Part shown: in pieces, positions 52,286 to 63,020 of the stretch
Position numbering within the stretch: the first letter of the stretch is position 1
Layout: every line of letters starts with the position of its first letter
NCBI GenBank assembly: GCA_964019335.1
Contig: OZ025705.1
Location: forward strand, 1-64,000
Direction: 5' to 3'
Origin: Diplonema japonicum
Taxonomy: Eukaryota > Euglenozoa > Diplonemea > Diplonemida > Diplonemidae
DNA: 64,000 nucleotides
Notes under the pieces: model-generated
Seen by the model: the letters and a program-made list of their open reading frames with translations, nothing else
What the model was told of the DNA's origin: nothing
Databases searched by the model: none
Made by a program: the position numbers and the translations under genes

Positions 52286-55200
52286 CTACCCGTCGTACTG
52301 GAAGAGGACATCATCCTCATCGGGGTCATCATCATCGTCATCATCATCATCTTCGTCTTCATCTTCATCCTCATCATCATCAGGAGTGGCAGGGGCACAC
52401 GGCGGCCGACGAGACGCTACAGTAGAAGCAGCACAACCAGTAAGCTCCGTGATGAGCTGGTGGACAACGTCCCCCAACCGGAGGATGGACGGGTCCGAAT
52501 CACTACACACAAAAGGCTTCAAACCTTGCAAGAAGGCAACACCAATGTCCATATAATGTGAAGTTTGGAAATGCCCGGGCATCAACCGCCCTGATTTTGT
52601 AAGAAGCCTGTCGGAGCCCATCATCGATGCCTCAATGGTATAAGACAGCCTGACACCTAACTCCTTCCACACAACAACACGGCCGGTGCTCTCCTTTGCC
52701 TTTTGTACTTTGAATGATGAAGAATCGTAAGAAAAGGTGCTTGTTTCGTCCTTTATGAGTCGTGGCAGCACCCTCTCCAAGACAAGTGCGGGTGTCACAG
52801 CGGCGTTTTTCTTTATCGCGTTGCAGCCGTATGTGAAGAAGTTACGGTGTTTGCTGTGTCCGTGAATATCGCAGAACAGCAGTACGTCTCGCCCTTGCTT
52901 CAGCTTCACGTGTTTGATGAGCCCCTTCAACCAGTAGATGGAAGGCGACACCACTTGGCTCGGGTTCGACCACTCCCTGTTCAGATCCCTTGCTGTCAGC
53001 GAGCACCGATGGTTCCCATTGATAACCCCGTCCGGGTTCAGCATCGGCACGATCTTCCACACCAACCGTTCTCGGAGGTACCTTTTTTTTTTTTTTTTTT
53101 TTTTTGAATTTCTTTCTTATAAAAGTACTTTGAGTCGTCGTTTGACGAATCCAGTAGCTTGTCGATGAGCCCTTTCACGATCCATGAGGCGCAGCTCTCC
53201 CCAGGGTGCACCCTGGCGCTGATGAAGCAAACCTTTTTTTTATATTTTTATTTTTGGACAAAAAAAAAATAACACACCTTTCTCGCAGCGATTTCCTCCT
53301 GACTGTACGGCGTCCCGTCGTCCCGCTTGTAGCTCGTGATGGTCAACAGGTTGACGTTGTTGTTGCTCACCGTCTTGCAAAGCACCTGGTTGGTGAAGTA
53401 CTCGGAGAGGTTGGGGTGCTGCTCGGGAAGGTGCTTTAAATAGCTTTGCAAGTCTGTAAAAATTACCCCCTTTTTTTCCCAAATAAAAAAAAAAATAAAA
53501 CACCTGAATAAGTATACGGATAGGAGTAGGCTATGTAGCACATGTCATCCTCGTGGTCAAAGGTCCCCTTGAAAGTCAGCGTAAAGCAACTCCCTTGCGA
53601 CCGGTTCTCAAGCTTGCGAAGAACAGACGACACAAGCACTGCCTTCTCCGCGTCCGTTGACGGGCAATCTTTCTTTTTAAACCGTTTCTTGTCGGCCGAC
53701 ATGGCACGCTCCACGTCACGCGGCAGCGGTGGCCTGCGCTTGTAGGCGTTGCGCATGTACGCGACGTCCGTCCCTATGCGGTGCCAGCCCTTGCCGGACT
53801 GCGTGAACTCCTTTTCCGAAAACATAACAGGGCGCAGGCCTTCATTGAACAGAGAGGAGGCCTTCTCCAAGTTGATGATGTTGAACTTGTACTCAACACC
53901 CGGAACCATTCCCTCCACCGCGAAGTAAAACCACTGGCTGTGATACGCCGAGTTCATGTCCGTGTTGAGGATCAGATCGTACTCGTTAGGGTAGATCTGA
54001 ATGGCCCGTTTAAGGTTCCCTGACTCGAACCTGCTGGAAAACCGCAATACCGGCTCAACGCACTTCCTCGGGTTGAGCTCCTCTGGGATGGTCCTGTCGA
54101 TATCGTCGTACACGACTGCGTTGACGAGATGCTCGGGCTCCATGAGCCGCTTAAGGTCGTGCAGGACTAGGTTGTTGAGAAGGTTAGGCGGTTGCGTGTA
54201 GAGTGGTTCTGTGTCGTCGGGGGTGTACTTCAGCACAGACGGGCACGACGGCGAGGCCATGGGATCAACGAACAACCGCACATGAGACGCAGTGTCGTGC
54301 TCATGCTCGTATGGCACACGCCCGCCTCGTCGCACGCCCAGCTCAGGGGTGAAGGCTGTGATATCCCCACTGTCGTATGTATTGCCTTCCTCGAACGGGT
54401 AGTTGAAGCTCACCTCCTGTTCTTGATGGATGGGCAGCTCCGTCACGCCGTGGAACCTGAACAGGTGCATGGTGATGTCGAGAAGCGAGCCGCCGTTCTT
54501 CTCGGAGTTGCTGTTCATAACTATATCCACAATACGCTTTGTCCCGCCGAGGCTTTCAAAGTGCCGCGCACCGTCTGCGTTGTCCGCCAGGCATCGAAGC
54601 GTGTCGAGCACCACCTTCTGCAAGTCGACCCCTGCCGACGGGTGGTCCAGCAGCGTGAACATTGTCATGACGCCACCCTCCTTCACCATTGCAGACGCGC
54701 CTTCTTCGACACGTGCGAGAAGAAGCAACAGCTTGCAAGTGATGCGGACGGACATAGGAAGCTGTCTGGTGGGAAGCGTCTTTTGTATGACGTCCATGAG
54801 CAACGGAACAGCACCCTTCTTGACAACAGCAGGCGGGTTGAGGGGGCACTTCCCAACAAGTGCCAGCATGCATGTCGATGCTGGGATGATGAGCTCTTTG
54901 TTGCTCTTCTTGCAGATGGTCAGAAGCGTGGCAAGCCCGCCGCTGAGACGTGACACCGCACCGATCTTCTGGTCGACGGTGGCGACCGTGCAGATGACGG
55001 AACAAATATTCTGCACAATCTTCGCATTAACAGCTTTGTGGAAGTTGAGGATGTTCAGGAGGAGCTTCGAGCCGCCTTTTTTAACGACCTTTTGCACAAC
55101 ACGTATTTGCTTCTTACCGCCGTAGTGCATGAGCGAGAATAAGAGCTGGCTTGCGGTCTCTATGAACACCATGTCCGAAAGGTGGTAGTCCATTGCCGCC

Positions 55201-55466
55201 AGGAGTAAAGGGACACCGCCTCCCTTTGTGTGTATGAATCGCACGAACCAGTCGCGGCCTCCTTCTTCGTTGAGCCTGTACAGGATCACAAAGAGGCCGT
55301 CACGGGCGATTATGCTGTTTTTGAAATGTGCCTTTACGCTTCGGACCACTGAGGCTACGTCTTTGCCTGCACTCGCCCTTTCCCCTGCCGCGAACCCTGT
55401 TTCATCTCCCTTCCTGTCTTTCACAGAGGGTAGGGACAGTGATCGCTTGGGCACCCGCTCAGTCAT
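52286..55466 (-). CDS. cytosolic carboxypeptidase (CCP/Nna1-type tubulin deglutamylase), 4 exons
   Basis: Exons 53504..55466, 53278..53453, 53129..53232 and 52286..53081 give 1012 residues in one frame; introns are 50, 45 and 47 nt. Residues 30-340 are armadillo-like helices. The CCP-specific N-domain follows, with SSRFESGNLKRA and FYFAVEGM. The M14 metallopeptidase part has the zinc ligands HPGE (His722, Glu725) and His821 in CDIHGHS, the NPDG and DLNREW substrate motifs, and the catalytic Glu898 in SYTIEAS. CCPs trim glutamate side chains and tails from tubulin, matching a flagellate. A run of Asp/Glu ends the protein. The last intron ends in about 24 A directly before AG, and the trans-splice acceptor upstream of ATG 55466 also follows a run of about 20 A. 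Confidence 0.92.
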
Positions 55467-55530
55467 TGGGGCACCTTTTTTTTTTTTTTTTTTTTTTTAA
55501 AGGTGAGGATTGGTTAATTGTTATGATCGT

Positions 55531-55561
<31 letters not shown>

Positions 55562-57036
55562 AAAAAAGCACGGACCCTATGCACTCACATAGCCAGATAT
55601 GACGCACAAACCTTTGTAACGTGGGGGAGAAGGAAGGGCAGGGAAGAAAAGAAAAAAAAAACACGCTACAAACTAAACTTGGTGTTTTGACGTTCTCATT
55701 TTTTGTGGGGGGGGAGGGGGTCAAGAACTGGACTGGAAAAGAAAACAAAATATATGTATATCGTTATAACTGGCTATGAGTGTGAAAGATGAAAAGGATA
55801 AATAAAGGAGAGAAGAATAAAGGAAGAAAAAAAGAAAAGAAAAGAACCGTATACGTAACCGGAAAGAAAAAAAAATGGGGAGGTGGGGTGGGGTGGGGGA
55901 GTCGGACTCTGTTGAAGAGGGGAGGATATTTCCTTCTTGTTTTGCAGTCATCCCTCACCGACACCCACGGTGACTCCTTCTTCAACAACGCAAGAAAAAA
56001 AGGAGAAAAAAAAAAAAAAAAAAGCCTAATGACGTAGATAAAGGGTCATTCTTTTTTTCCAAGACATCTGGGGAGAAAACAGGTAAAAAAAAAAAGAAAG
56101 GACTCTTTTTTTTTTTATTAAATGATCAGAAAGAAAAAAAAGGGGGGGGTGAGGTATTGGGGGGTGTCTTTTCTTTTTTTTTTTTTCTGTTTATGTTATT
56201 TTGTTTCTTTTTTTCTTCTTTTTTTTTTGTACCGCGCGCTCTTCTAATCGGGTAGGGATGACGAATCTCTTTTGTTAAGCAAGAACTTTTCGTGTTCTTA
56301 CGTAAGTTCAGCCACCCCGTCCCTTTCAGCAGAGGGCTTTTTTTACTTCTGATAGTTCTTTCGTTATAGGATAGGAACCAAACCGCAAACAGGGGCCGTA
56401 TCGCTTTCCACAGCCGGATAAAACTCTTTTCTGAAAAAATCTTTTTTTTTTTTTTGTTACAAATATTTATCTTTCAAAAAATGATTTTATAACTTTATGC
56501 AACTTGTGCCGAGCAAAAAACTTTCGCAGCTTTTTAAAAATCTTTTTTGCTCGTGCGAACAACAAAGACATATAGTCATAAAGAATTATTTTTTTTTTCT
56601 TAACCCGAAGAAAACACTATTGGAAAAAATAAATAAAAAAACAACATAAAAAAAGATTTTACTGACCTTCTACTAAACCCAGGGTCCCTGGTTTATAGCC
56701 AATTCTTTAAGCCTGAGTGTGGGAATTTTTGTTTTTTTTTGTTTTTCAACCCTCCCTGTTATTGTTAATACAAACTGAAGTGTATCCGTTTAAATAATAA
56801 AAAACTTTCATTCATTCGCAAAAAAAAAAAAAAAAAAAAAAAAAAGAAGAAAGAAGAATAAAAGACGGAAAAAAAAAAAAAAGAGAGAGAAAAAAAACCA
56901 ATTAGGGTGGGGAAAAAAAAAAGAAGGAAAAAACTATTTTTTTTTCCCCCTTCTTCTTGTTTTTTTTTTTCCACCCTCCCTGACGTGTAAAAGAAAAAAA
57001 AAAAAGAAAAAGAAAAAGAAAAAAAAAAAAAAACTA
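55467..57036. other. 1.6 kb gene-free spacer
   Basis: A/T and G runs with an island of ordinary complexity at about 56240-56720. That island holds the inverted repeats listed separately but no open frame of substance. Confidence 0.6.
56493..56583. repeat. nested inverted repeat (possible structured RNA)
   Basis: The outer arms CTTTATG (56493-56499) and CATAAAG (56577-56583) enclose the inner arms GAGCAAAAAA (56511-56520) and TTTTTTGCTC (56543-56552). The arms could fold into one long hairpin with an interior loop. Pairing is partly A/T-rich and could be chance in this DNA. Confidence 0.35.
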
Positions 57037-59424
57037 CTAGAGGAGCAAAACCAGAACAAGTGCCAAAACAACGGCAAGAAGAAATGCCACAAGACCCCAA
57101 CCAGCAGGAGACGCGAAGCAGCAAGAGGACTCACCATCAGCAGCGGGCGCCTGCGGCATGTCAGGTATCTGCGTGATGGTGATGGTACTAGTCGACTCCC
57201 TCCCGATAGTGCTGTCCCACGGGTCGTTCGTCCGCGACCGTATAGCAACAGGAGCAACATCAATATCATCAATAGTGGCAATGGAACCGTCAAGGTACAT
57301 GCTGTCGAGCTTATGTGCGATAGCAGTCTTCAGATCATCCTCCCTCTCATACGAGTAAAGCGTCTTAGGGGTTGCAACAGAAGAATACCGCCTAGACCGT
57401 GCAGTAAGGTTCCCCAGCGTGTGGTCGTCAGAGTCATCCTCGAGGAGGTCGCCTTGCTGCATCACACGTTTCAAAAGAAACTCCGACACCCCAGCTTCTG
57501 ACGGTTCAAGGTCCCCCATACTCCCACGAAGAATGGTCGCCATGCTATGCTTCTTACTCGACGCAAATGAACTCTTAGAAGCTCTGTACATTGATTGCGG
57601 GCTTTCCGCCATTGAGACCAGCGCAGCAGGGTGGAACACACCTTGTGACTTCTTAAATGATCCTCTTGTGGGACGGCGGAACTTCTTGGCGGAGGTAGCA
57701 GGGGATCCTTCATTCATCCGCCGCTTTGGTTTGACCTCAGGTGAAGTAAAGCCAGATATACTCCGTGTCGGCGACCCTATGCCCGAATGCTCAGGCGGCG
57801 ACATGGTAGGGGTGTGCTCCTCTGCAGTAGGGGAGTGCACTAGCGTTGAAGGGATGCTGACAAGAGACGCATCCCGTCTGAACGATGAGTTGTTCGGGTG
57901 TGAGGTTGGTGTGGTAGTTGCATCCGACGGTACCCTGTGCGCGGTCATTGGAAGCGCTGCCGACGTAATGACAAGGTTGCCTACGCTGTTCGTGTGCCGT
58001 AGCTGTTCGAGAGGCGGGGCCGACGGTGGTGGGTATCCCACCTCGAAGGCGGTGTCGCTGCTTTTTGTAGTCGTGTCGTACTCGTCGTCAATAAGCGCGA
58101 GAAAAGAATGCTCCAACACCTCCGTCATGGTGGGCCTTGCCTCGGGCTGCTTCTGCAAACATGCAGCCACAAGATCCCTGCACCCCATCGACATGCGTGA
58201 CTCGGGAAGCTCAGGCACACCCTCCAACGCAATGTACATCATATGCGCTTGAGGGTTAGACCCGACATGCTCGAAGGGGTGCTCTGCAGTCAGCATCTCG
58301 AGCATCGTGCATCCCAAGGACCTTTTTTTTTTTTTTTTTTTTTTTTTCCCTTATACCATATGTCGCAAGGGTGCCCGTACGGTTCAGCCTTGATAACCTC
58401 GGGCGCCATCCAGAAAGGCGTACCTTTTTTTTTTTTTTTTGTAAATTGAATCTCCCCCAACATACCATTAAGGACGCTGTCGTCCGTGCCCGTGACGATC
58501 TCATGGATGTACGCGGCGGTCTGTTGTGTTGGTGGGAAAATATATAGAATTGAAAATGTGTCATCATACTCCGAAATCGCACACTTTGCAAACCCCATCC
58601 ACGGTGACGAGTACGTTGGCACCCTTGACGTCACGGTGGATAATGCCGTTGTGGTGGAGGTGCTGCAGGGCAGAGGCGATTTGCTGTGTATAGTTGATGA
58701 GGAGGTTGTCGCCAAGAGGACCGAACTGCCTGTTGAGAGCCGAGATGGAACCGCCAGTCACGAACTCCATGACTATGTTGACTGTACAGCCAGCACGCTC
58801 TGTCCACAAGTACCTCACGATGTTGGGGTGCGACACGTTCTTCATGACCTTCACCTCGTACTGCAGTTTGTTGAGCTGCGTCTTGACGTCCGGGGATTTC
58901 AAGTCGAAAGCGATGTTTTTAACAGCAATGAGCTCTCCGGACGTTGTGTTCAGACCAAGGTACACCTTACCGAAGGAACCTTGCCCGATCAGCTTTCCTT
59001 TTTTCCATCGAATTTCTTTTTTTTGTGTCGGAACGGCTAACGGGTGGCGGTTCCCTTCCGTCCTGACCGACGGAGGCAGCGTGACAGGCATACTGGGGCG
59101 TTTGAAGTCGGAGTCTGCAAGAGCCGGCGAGGAGCAGGAGCTTCGCTCTGATTTTCGTGGAGTGTACTTCCCCCCTATCTCGCTGAGCTTTCGGTTCGCA
59201 TCAGAGTGATTAGGACGGTCGGGGGCTGTAGAAAAAAAAAAAAAATGCCAAACCTAATAAGAAATAATAATACCTGTGTTTGGTGCCCATGAGGAAGGCC
59301 CGACTTCCCCCACCTCCACCACCTCGTCGCCCACGGTCGTCCTCGTTGTTGTGGTTGTAGTTGTAGTTGTTGTGGTTGTTGTTATGGGAAGCCTATTTAC
59401 GCTGGCTACCTTTTCAACCACCAT
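57037..59424 (-). CDS. tail-anchored Ser/Thr kinase, MAP3K-like (5 exons)
   Basis: Exons 59274..59424, 58570..59225, 58466..58520, 58357..58423 and 57037..58321 give 737 residues with every junction in frame. The kinase domain starts at about 124: Gly loop GQGSFGKVY (131-139), Lys153, HRDVKGANVL (Asp249), DFG (Asp267, at the end of exon 2), TPFWMAPEV across exon 4, and DIWSLGC across the last junction. The N terminus carries 13 consecutive Thr. The C terminus ends in one hydrophobic helix (WGLVAFLLAVVLALVLVLLL), which predicts tail anchoring in a membrane with the kinase in the cytosol. The middle (about 390-690) is Ser/Pro-rich. Two introns end in 17 and about 24 A directly before AG. Confidence 0.9.
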
Positions 59425-59880
59425 TTTTCTCTTTTTTTTGTGTTCTCCCGGGGAAAGGTGGGGGGAAACCCCCCTGTGGCTCCCCCTGTTTCTTTTTTTT
59501 TTTTTTTTTTTTTTCTAAGGGCGCGCGTCGTATTTGGGATAGCGAGGGTGCTGTTCTAAAGAGAAAGCGGGACAACGCAACTCAGCAGTCGTGTAAATAA
59601 AAAAAAAAAAAGAAAAGAATAATAAAAAAAAAAAAATATGCCTCTCGTTTGCATCCTATCCCGCTCTCCTATTTTCGTTTTGAGAAGAAAAAAAAAAAAA
59701 AAACCATCGGACGGACGCAACAACGAAAATGGAGAGTTGGTGGGAACAGGGGGGGGACTAGTAGGCGGAGGGAATGGGAGAGGGGGGGAAATGGGAATAC
59801 AAATACAAACATCTATAGGTACAAAAAGCCGAACGGTATTTTTTTCTTCTTTTTTTTTTCCTTTCATTCTTTTCCCTTCT
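59425..59880. other. intergenic homopolymer spacer
   Basis: T and A runs with a G-rich part near 59750-59790. No gene is seen. Confidence 0.5.
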
Positions 59881-60291
59881 TCATCTCCTTGGAATCACGA
59901 CGCAGATGTCACGAAGATTTCTGCGCTTTCTGATAGTGGTTTTCAAAAGCGGTAAGTTTTTCATGTAAGCCGCCAACGCCAAAATCACAGAAGACACTCG
60001 CTCGCTGTTGGTAGGTGACGGCTGCACAGGGGACTGCAATGGAACAACTGCTTTGGAGGATGGCGGGGGGGGCGAAGTTAGATCCCCAGGCCCGCGGGTA
60101 GCAACAACAGGCTTCGGCAGCCCCACCAAGACTTCATTTTGCAACTTCCTCATCTTGCAGCTTCTCTCCTCTAGCCTCTCCATTCTATCAGTCAAATCGT
60201 CAATCTGCCGACGGGCTTCAGCAAGCTCCCTGCGCAGCATTTCAGGTGCAGAAGGCGGAGCCATAAGCACAGGCCGCGCAATGACCACCAT
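59881..60291 (-). CDS. small coiled-coil protein, unknown
   Basis: The protein has 136 residues from ATG 60291. The open frame continues upstream, but only through a (GT)n microsatellite and a C-rich tract, so I use this ATG. A helix of about 35 residues (MLRRELAEARRQIDDLTDRM and onward) can form a short coiled coil. It is followed by a Pro/Ser stretch and a basic C terminus. No family is recognised. Confidence 0.5.
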   Translation of the reverse strand: MVVIARPVLMAPPSAPEMLRRELAEARRQIDDLTDRMERLEERSCKMRKLQNEVLVGLPKPVVATRGPGDLTSPPPPSSKAVVPLQSPVQPSPTNSERVSSVILALAAYMKNLPLLKTTIRKRRNLRDICVVIPRR

Positions 60292-60332
60292 TTTACAAGG
60301 AGAAGTGGGGAAGAGGGGGGGGACGACCTTGC

Positions 60333-60352
60333 GTGTGTGTGTGTGTGTGTGT
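60333..60352. repeat. (GT)10 microsatellite
   Basis: Ten GT units between the start of the small coiled-coil gene and an A-rich tract. Confidence 0.9.
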
Positions 60353-60538
60353 TTTTTCCCCAACAAAAAAAAAAACCCCCCCCATACGACGGAAAAAAAA
60401 AAAGAAAAAAAGAAAAAAAAAAAAAAAACTACAGATGATTAGGCCGGGGCGGGGGCGGGGTCCGTAATATGAAAAGAAAAAAATGTTAAGAAAAAATCGT
60501 TGCTTAAAAAAAAAAAAAAAGAAAGAAAGAAAAGAAAA

Positions 60539-61003
60539 CTACTTCTTCTTGGAGACACCAACGGTACGGCCGCGACGGCCGGTGGTCTTGGTGTGCTGCC
60601 CACGGACGCGGAGGCCCCAAGCATGACGGAGCCCCCTGTGGTTCCTCATCTTCTTCAACCTCTCGAGGTCCTCGCGCAGCTTGGTGTCGACGGTGTTGGA
60701 CAGGACGTGACCAGTGGTACCGTCCTTGGGGTCCTTCTTCCTGTTCACGAACCAGGAGGGAACCTTGAATTCCTCGGGCTTGTGGAGCACTTGCACGATC
60801 CTCTCGACCTCATCGTTGCCAAGGGTGCCTGCCCTTCGGTTAACATCCACGCCAGCCCTGATGCATGCCACAGTGGCAAGCCTGCGGCCAACACCCTTCA
60901 CCATCCTCATGGCGAAGGGAACCTTCCTTTTACCGTCGCAGTTCGTGTTCATCACACGCAACATGTGCTGGAACTCCTCGCCCATCATGGTCAACGACGT
61001 CAT
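60539..61003 (-). CDS. RPS18: 40S ribosomal protein uS13 (S18)
   Basis: The protein has 154 residues from ATG 61003, 15 bases after CCTTTACAG. The start [22 protein letters not shown], the helix-two-turn-helix [15 protein letters not shown] and the C-terminal [20 protein letters not shown] are hallmarks of uS13, which sits in the head of the small subunit and contacts the large subunit and the P-site tRNA. Full-length and uninterrupted. It is the clearest housekeeping gene in the window, and its lack of introns fits a highly expressed gene. The basic tail ([13 protein letters not shown]) is normal. Confidence 0.97.
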   Translation of the reverse strand: MTSLTMMGEEFQHMLRVMNTNCDGKRKVPFAMRMVKGVGRRLATVACIRAGVDVNRRAGTLGNDEVERIVQVLHKPEEFKVPSWFVNRKKDPKDGTTGHVLSNTVDTKLREDLERLKKMRNHRGLRHAWGLRVRGQHTKTTGRRGRTVGVSKKK

Positions 61004-61248
61004 GTTGGTCTTCTTCTTCTGTAAAGGGGCTTAAGGGGCTTGTATAGGGTCGCAAAGGCACCGGTATTAAATGAAAGAAAAAGAAGAAGAAAAAAAAAAA
61101 GAAACGGGTTATGTTAGTAGATGTTTTTTTTTTTTTTTTTCAGCTTGATAGGAAAAACAAAATATTTCTCCCCCGCGCGAGCTTTTTTTTTCTTTCTTTT
61201 TTTTTTCTTCTTCTTGAGCTCGGGGAAAAAAAATACTTAAAAAAAAAA

Positions 61249-61298
61249 GGTGTCTTTGAGGGAACCTGCAGTATGTGACAGGATCGCCTAACGACAAT
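61249..61298 (-). repeat. retroelement 3'-end repeat, copy 3 (attached to the element)
   Basis: It lies directly downstream of the reverse transcriptase stop codon and shares GTCGTTAGGCGATCCTGTCA and GCAGGTTCCC with the solo copies at 15197-15236 and 51767-51816. This identifies the solo copies as severely truncated insertions of the same family. Confidence 0.8.
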
Positions 61299-61302
61299 CA
61301 AC

Positions 61303-62808
61303 TCATCTAGTGTTTGATCCCTTCTGTCGTGGTAGTGCCTTAGGCCCGTCGTAGTATCTTTTCAGCAGCTTGGGCGTGAAACCAACTAGCGAGTTGTTGA
61401 GGATGCAATGAGTTCGTAACTGTTCCTCTAGGACAGGGTGGGTGACCTTCGGGGATGCGAAGACCGGACGAGTGGAGTATCCAGTGATGGGATGGCTGTG
61501 GAGCCCTAGGGTACGCAAAGAGTGTACTGATTTCTTAGGTTCTGCTGGAATTAGGTGTCTCCCCGTGCCTTTTTGGTGAATCCTGTCCAAAACTCTTAGG
61601 ATTCTGCCGATCTTTCTTGCCCAGCTCGCTAGGTCTTCACCATCCATGTGGATCCTTTCTGTTGCAATTAGGTCGACCGCAAGTTCCGCCTTGGACACCT
61701 GCCCACCGTCCTTGCCCCACTTGAGGGCTTTCAGCCATTTGAGGATAAACGGGATTAGGCCTGGGAAGTACTTCTTCGCCAGCCCGTTCTTGTGGTACCA
61801 AGTGAGAGGTTTCGGGGTTAAGAGGTTCCCTGGCTGGAAAGGTCTATTCCAGAAGTGCTGGTTTTCGTACCTGACCTGCTTGTCGGCGTGCAGACAATCG
61901 AGTTTTCCTGCAATATCTGCAAGCATCAGGTGGAGTTCCTTGACTCTTGGCAGGCTGATGTCCGAGTCCGTTGTAATGATTCCGTGAATCTGGGTGCAGT
62001 TCGGCCAGCTCCTGTGTTCTTGCACCAGCCACTTGCGGTCGGCGTTGGCTGTCCTATAGCCGGCGTGTGCTGGACAGTGCCAAATGGTATGCTGCAGGAG
62101 GCTGCTGGTTCCATTCCTAACGTCGTAGAGTGCGTCACACCCGAGGCATTTCGCACGTGTGCCTGACAAATCGCCGTAGGCTCTGGGATGAAGGGGCAGT
62201 ATGGCGCCAGTGATTGCACAAAGTAACTTTCTCGCTTTCTGCGGGTTGGCGACCGCCATCTCGTTGTGTAGGAGGTTCGTCCTCTCCTCGTCGATGCCCG
62301 TCTCGATCCCACCAAAGGTCTCTCGCTCTTCGGCGAGCTCGCCACGTAGCTTGTCTTTCAACAGCGTTCTGATCTCATGCTTCAGGTGTTGTATGCCTTG
62401 CGGCAGCATTTTCGTCTGAAGGTCCTTCCATCTGGTCCCAATGTCTCGAAGCCAAACCTCTGCATTGCCAAATGTTCCTTTCGGTAACGACGGTGTTCCG
62501 TTCCGTTCCTTCGTGTACCTGTAAGTCTCCCAGCATGAAACGAAGAGGGATTTGTTCGTCTGGCGTGTGCATAGACGCCCTAGGGTTGAAATGGCCTTGT
62601 AGACCACCGTAGAGTAAGGGTCTAGGGTGTGACCTTTGTGGGCAATCCCCAGCAGAGCACTGGAGGAGCGCATCGGGTTGCGGGCCCCCCAGATACATAA
62701 CGTGATCTGTTTCTTCAGTTTCTCCAGCCAGGAGTCAGGGATTGGGTCGAAGAGTACGCCGTAGAAGGCGGACGGTAGGATGTTCTCAGAGATGATCTGT
62801 ATCTTGCG
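61303..62808 (-). pseudogene. reverse transcriptase C-terminal fragment
   Basis: An open frame of about 500 codons without its start. The first readable part (ISENILPSAFYGVLFDPI, then LEKLKKQITLCIWG) looks like the thumb region of non-LTR reverse transcriptases. A CxxC...HxxxHC cluster (CLGCDALY...LLQHTIWHC) resembles the terminal zinc knuckle of such proteins. The catalytic palm with its paired aspartates is absent, so the fragment cannot work alone. The frame has no stop, so the insertion may be young. Family placement within non-LTR elements is not possible from this part. Confidence 0.65.
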
Positions 62809-62810
62809 AA

Positions 62811-63020
62811 AAAAAAAAAAAAAAAAAAAGAAGGAGAAGAAACAACCCCTGCTCTAGTTATTTGCCATCCATGTCAAGGGAAGGATGTTTTTTTTTATAA
62901 TAAAAAAAAATGAAATTAGGGGGGGGGGGGAGAGGGCTCTTTTCAATCTTTTTTTTTTTCCCTCCCTCTTTCTTTTTCTTCCTGTTGAACTAACAAAAAA
63001 AATAATATTTTTTTTTTTTT
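62811..63020. other. intergenic spacer
   Basis: Homopolymer-rich DNA between the retroelement and the transporter gene. No gene is seen. Confidence 0.5.

Larger units (their letters stand above)
61249..62810 (-). mobile_element. 5'-truncated non-LTR retrotransposon
   Basis: The element consists of the C-terminal part of a reverse transcriptase frame and a short 3' tail. The upstream border is a T run at about 62811-62829, at which the coding similarity stops abruptly. The tail ends in the repeat at 61249-61298 followed by a T run. Abrupt 5' truncation with an intact 3' end is what target-primed reverse transcription leaves behind. No target duplication can be defined because both borders are homopolymers. 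Confidence 0.65.
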
